Positions 6,110 through 8,829 of a DNA stretch of 8,829 nucleotides are shown here, in pieces. Position 1 is the first letter of the stretch, and the number at the start of each line of letters is the position of its first letter. The position numbers were made by a program, and so were the translations under genes. The notes beneath the pieces were generated by a model, which saw only the letters and a list, made by a program, of their open reading frames with translations, searched no databases and was not told the origin of the DNA. Source of the stretch: Chloroflexi bacterium RBG_19FT_COMBO_55_16 (lineage in GTDB: Bacteria; Chloroflexota; Anaerolineae; Anaerolineales; UBA4823); assembly GCA_001795335.1 (NCBI GenBank), contig MGOK01000035.1, positions 2,957 through 11,785 of the forward strand, read 5' to 3'.

Positions 6110-6871
6110 ATGCCTTCCCGAGACCGCACGAGCCGCATAGAAGCCGTTGTGTTGCGCCACAGCGACTGGGGAGAAGCTGACCGCATCTTGTGGCTCTATA
6201 CGCGCCAGATGGGTAAAGTACGCGCCATAGCCAAGGGCGCCCGTAAAATCCGCTCTCGCAAGGCAGGGCACCTTGAACCCTTCACGCGGGTCATATTGCT
6301 GCTAGCGCATGGGCGCGACTTGCCAATTGTCACCCAGGCTGAAACGATGGAAGCCTATGTACCCCTGCGGGAGAACTTAATCAGGTTGGGTTACACAGCG
6401 TATGTCGTCGAAATCCTGGATCGATTTACTTATGAAGAAGATGAAAACCAGCCCCTTTACCGATTATTGATCGATACCTTAGCCCGCTTGAACTCAGGCA
6501 TAGAGCCGACCATGGTCGTGCGGTATTACGAACTGCGATTGCTCGAACTACTCGGTTACCGACCGCAGCTGTTCGCCTGTGTCAAATGCGAAAAGGAAAT
6601 CCAGCCCGTCGACCAGTACTTTTCATTAGCCCAAGGGGGAGTGCTTTGCCCAAGATGCGGCTTAGACTCCCCAGAAGCCAGCCAGATTTCAGTTTCCTTG
6701 CTTAAGTACCTGAGACACTTCCAACGGAGTACCTTTGCAGAGGCAGCCCAGGTCCGGCTTACCCCGGATCTAAACCGACAAATGGAATCCCTTCTGCAGC
6801 GCTACATCACACATCTATTAGAACGAGGCCTTAATACCCCTGCCTTTATCCGATCCGTGCAGCGAGAATGA
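6110..6871 (+). CDS. recO: DNA repair protein RecO
   Basis: This 253-residue protein is the recombination mediator that works with RecR (and RecF) to load RecA on SSB-coated single-stranded DNA and to anneal strands. The N-terminal OB-fold (about residues 6-85) opens with the family's EAVVLRHSDWGEADRILWLYT. A helical domain follows, with a zinc-binding site of two CxxC pairs at C157/C160 and C180/C183. The C-terminal helices carry SLLKYLRHF and the closing RYITHLLER stretch typical of RecO. Length is close to the usual 240-260. The frame is open upstream to 5846, but the ATG at 6110 fits the family N-terminus and the TATAAT box just before it. The upstream part would lie antisense over rplI. 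recO is divergent from rplI and convergent with the hybrid kinase gene, whose stop lies 4 nt beyond the recO stop. Confidence 0.94.
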   Translation: MPSRDRTSRIEAVVLRHSDWGEADRILWLYTRQMGKVRAIAKGARKIRSRKAGHLEPFTRVILLLAHGRDLPIVTQAETMEAYVPLRENLIRLGYTAYVVEILDRFTYEEDENQPLYRLLIDTLARLNSGIEPTMVVRYYELRLLELLGYRPQLFACVKCEKEIQPVDQYFSLAQGGVLCPRCGLDSPEASQISVSLLKYLRHFQRSTFAEAAQVRLTPDLNRQMESLLQRYITHLLERGLNTPAFIRSVQRE

Positions 6872-6875
6872 TTAT

Positions 6876-8829
6876 TCACGCTTCATGAAGCAGGTCATGT
6901 ACGATCTGGCTAAATACTCCCACCGAAAAAGGTTTCTGCAGCCAATGGACATTTCCTTGCTCGAGGATGGATTGATCGTGTTCATCCATTGGATGTCCGG
7001 TAACAAACAGTATCTTCACATGCGGCCAACGCTCTTGTAAAGCCCGGAACAGCGCCACGCCGCCCATCACTGGCATGACAATGTCACTGACCACCAGGGC
7101 GATGCTTTCCGCATGTTGCTCATAAATCCGCAAAGCCTCCAGCCCGTCGGCAGCGGTGAACACCTGGTAATTGTAGGCTTCTAGTAAGGCGTGCATCGCC
7201 TCACGGGTAGAGATGTCATCTTCCACAACCAGGAGCATTTCTCCTGCCCCCCAGGCCTCAACCACCGTTTCTGGCGAGGGAGTTTCTTCCAGAACAGGTT
7301 CCTGCGAGCGCAAGTAGATATGGAAGGTGGCACCCTTTCCCACCTGGCTATGGGCGTCGATATAACCATCATGCTGCTTGATGATGCCATACGCTTGGGC
7401 TAACCCCAGACCGGTTCCCTGACCGACTGATTTGGTAGTGAAAAATGGTTCGAAAATATGCGGTATGACCTCAGGAGGAATGCCTTCGCCGCTATCCTTG
7501 ACAGTGATGCGGATCCACGTTCCGGGTGGGATCTCCGGGCAGGGCGGGGGATCTCCTGCTCTAACCTCCAGGCGTTCCAATTCAAAGTGCAAGATACCGC
7601 CGCGAGGCGAGGCGTCGCGGGCGTTAACAGCCAGGTTCATAAACACCTGCTGGAGCCGAGTCGGGTCGGCGTTCACCAGGTAAATGCCTGGTTGGTAGGT
7701 CAATTCCAGGCGGATAGTCTCCGGTAAGACCCGCCGCAGGAGTTTGTCCAGCTCTTTTATAAAGGGCAATAAATCTAGCGTACTTTGCTCCATCACTGAA
7801 CGTCGACTGAAATCAAGGATCTGGCGGATCAAACTGGCCGCGCGTTGAACCTGCTGTTGGATAATCAACAAGCGTTCGCGGCTGGCAGCAGGGAGATTCG
7901 GATCCCGCCTCAGCAGGTCCGCATAGACTACAATTGCCGCCATGATATTGTTGAAGTCATGAGCAATACCAGCAGCCAATTGTCCCACCGTCGCCAGGCG
8001 TTCCTGCATCTGGATGCGCGCCTGATTCTCGCGCTCCTGGGTGACGTCGCGTAAAACGACTACCCATCCACCAGGTTGATCGCCTGCCTTCAAAGGCTGC
8101 ACTGCCAGCTCGAAAATCCGGCGAGGCGAGCCCTCGGTTTCTAATTCGGACCACACGACTTCTACATTAGGAGTCAACAGATCATCAAGTGGCCTGCCGC
8201 TCAACCGGTCGAGTGTATCCCCGACCTGGAGTCCGGTCAGCTCTGCCAGGTATTCCTGGGCGACTGGATTGGCAAGGAGCACCCGCCGCTCTTCGTCCAA
8301 CAAGAACACGCCTTCTGGGACGGTGTCCATGATCTGTTGCACCTGGCGGGCGTTCTCCTGGATCTTTTCCAGCAGGGTAATGCGTTCGGCTGCGCCGCCC
8401 AACTGCCGACCGACGCCTTCGAGCAGGGCGATTTCTTCAGCGAGCCAGAGGCGCGGCCGCTCGGCAGAAACAACCAAACCGCCGATCCGTCCCCCCTTAG
8501 CCAGAAGAGGTACATAGAGAGAAGCGCGCACGTTGTGTTGCGCCATTATGGGGGCAAACCTGAAGTAATTCCCTTTATCGTCAACCGCCTCCCAGTCCTG
8601 CACCGCAATCGTTGTGGGCATGTCGAATGGAAATGCCAGACGAAATTGAGTATATGTCTCAGCAAATTCCGTTGAAAAGCCTCGCAGGGCGCGCTCATCA
8701 CCCACCCAAATCCCACCCATTTGCAAGCCAAGTGCACGTAACGTGTGGTCGAGGGCGGTCTCCAAAAGGCTTTGCAAATCTGAAGCTGCCGCGACTGCGG
8801 AAATGATGGCGTTAAGCGCCTCCAGATGT
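6876..8829 (-). CDS. Hybrid sensor histidine kinase/response regulator (GAF-PAS-HisKA-HATPase-REC), 5' end missing
   Basis: The frame is open through the right edge, so the N-terminus is missing; 650 whole codons are visible. A TTG at 8777 could be mistaken for the start, but the 17 codons upstream (from 8828) continue the GAF entry helix. Counting from visible residue 1 (8828-8826), a GAF domain covers about 1-150, then a short coiled linker, a PAS domain about 165-265, and a HisKA domain with the phosphorylated histidine at 290 (AAGIAHDFNN). The HATPase domain has its N box near 397-404 (NLAVNARDA), G1 DSGEGI at 445-450 and G2 GTGLGLA at 471-477. A C-terminal receiver domain (about 530-648) has acidic residues at 536-538, the phosphoacceptor Asp at 582 (VVSDIVMP), Thr 610 and Lys 632. 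No membrane helix or DNA-binding output is visible. Signals are probably sensed in the cytoplasm and relayed to an unlinked partner. The ligand is unknown. The gene ends 4 nt from the convergent recO stop. Confidence 0.93.
   Translation of the reverse strand, partial: HLEALNAIISAVAAASDLQSLLETALDHTLRALGLQMGGIWVGDERALRGFSTEFAETYTQFRLAFPFDMPTTIAVQDWEAVDDKGNYFRFAPIMAQHNVRASLYVPLLAKGGRIGGLVVSAERPRLWLAEEIALLEGVGRQLGGAAERITLLEKIQENARQVQQIMDTVPEGVFLLDEERRVLLANPVAQEYLAELTGLQVGDTLDRLSGRPLDDLLTPNVEVVWSELETEGSPRRIFELAVQPLKAGDQPGGWVVVLRDVTQERENQARIQMQERLATVGQLAAGIAHDFNNIMAAIVVYADLLRRDPNLPAASRERLLIIQQQVQRAASLIRQILDFSRRSVMEQSTLDLLPFIKELDKLLRRVLPETIRLELTYQPGIYLVNADPTRLQQVFMNLAVNARDASPRGGILHFELERLEVRAGDPPPCPEIPPGTWIRITVKDSGEGIPPEVIPHIFEPFFTTKSVGQGTGLGLAQAYGIIKQHDGYIDAHSQVGKGATFHIYLRSQEPVLEETPSPETVVEAWGAGEMLLVVEDDISTREAMHALLEAYNYQVFTAADGLEALRIYEQHAESIALVVSDIVMPVMGGVALFRALQERWPHVKILFVTGHPMDEHDQSILEQGNVHWLQKPFSVGVFSQIVHDLLHEA

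Noticed and set aside
4942..6176. A shared 14-base string (AGCGACTGGGGAGA) near 4946 and 6162
   Set aside because: It occurs once inside the RodZ-like gene and once inside recO with no extended similarity, so chance is the simplest explanation.
5945..6271. Upstream extension of the rplI frame to 6271
   Set aside because: The L9 N-terminus starts exactly at the ATG at 5944 with a ribosome binding site. The extension covers the promoter region and overlaps recO in antisense.
8777..8829. TTG at 8777 as the start of the histidine kinase
   Set aside because: The same frame continues open to the window edge with a helix that fits the start of a GAF domain, so the gene is truncated by the window rather than starting here.

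Overview
The window looks like ordinary chromosomal DNA of a free-living bacterium. It is moderately GC-rich, densely coded, and carries no tRNA, rRNA, CRISPR array, insertion sequence or phage gene that I can see. The protein styles (a RodZ-like protein with Thr/Pro-rich tails, a GT-C membrane glycosyltransferase with an EDE motif, a GAF-PAS hybrid histidine kinase, an L9 gene standing alone with an acidic tail) and the frequent lack of Shine-Dalgarno sequences suggest Chloroflexota, perhaps Anaerolineae. That assignment is an inference from style, not proof.

Layout: the left 5.2 kb is one tight minus-strand gene cluster, read right to left. Its order is a RodZ-like protein with two tandem helix-turn-helix domains (5193-3910), rimO (3913-2525), a HAL2-type 3'(2'),5'-bisphosphate nucleotidase (2528-1527), and a polytopic GT39/ArnT-like glycosyltransferase that runs off the left edge (1509 to beyond 1). 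The first two junctions overlap by 4 nt and the last has a 17-nt gap, so one transcript with translational coupling is likely. A 178-bp spacer with two perfect inverted repeats (5194-5371) separates this cluster from rplI (5944-5372, minus).

rplI and recO (6110-6871, plus) are divergent across a 165-bp region. It holds a near-consensus sigma70-type promoter for rplI (TTGACG, 17 bp, TACAAT), a roughly 95-nt rplI leader with three stem-loops, and a TATAAT box 6 bp before the recO ATG that suggests a leaderless recO mRNA. recO converges with a large hybrid histidine kinase/response regulator gene (minus, from 6876 to beyond 8829). The two stop codons are only 4 nt apart. The kinase lacks its 5' end because the window stops inside its GAF domain.

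Functionally, the left cluster joins cell-shape/envelope (RodZ-like, glycosyltransferase), ribosome modification (RimO) and nucleotide/sulfur housekeeping (PAP phosphatase). The centre carries translation (L9) and recombination repair (RecO), and the right end is a signalling protein of unknown input. I found no convincing new multi-gene system. The points most worth a second look are the duplicated HTH of the RodZ-like protein, the structured rplI leader, and the leaderless recO start.
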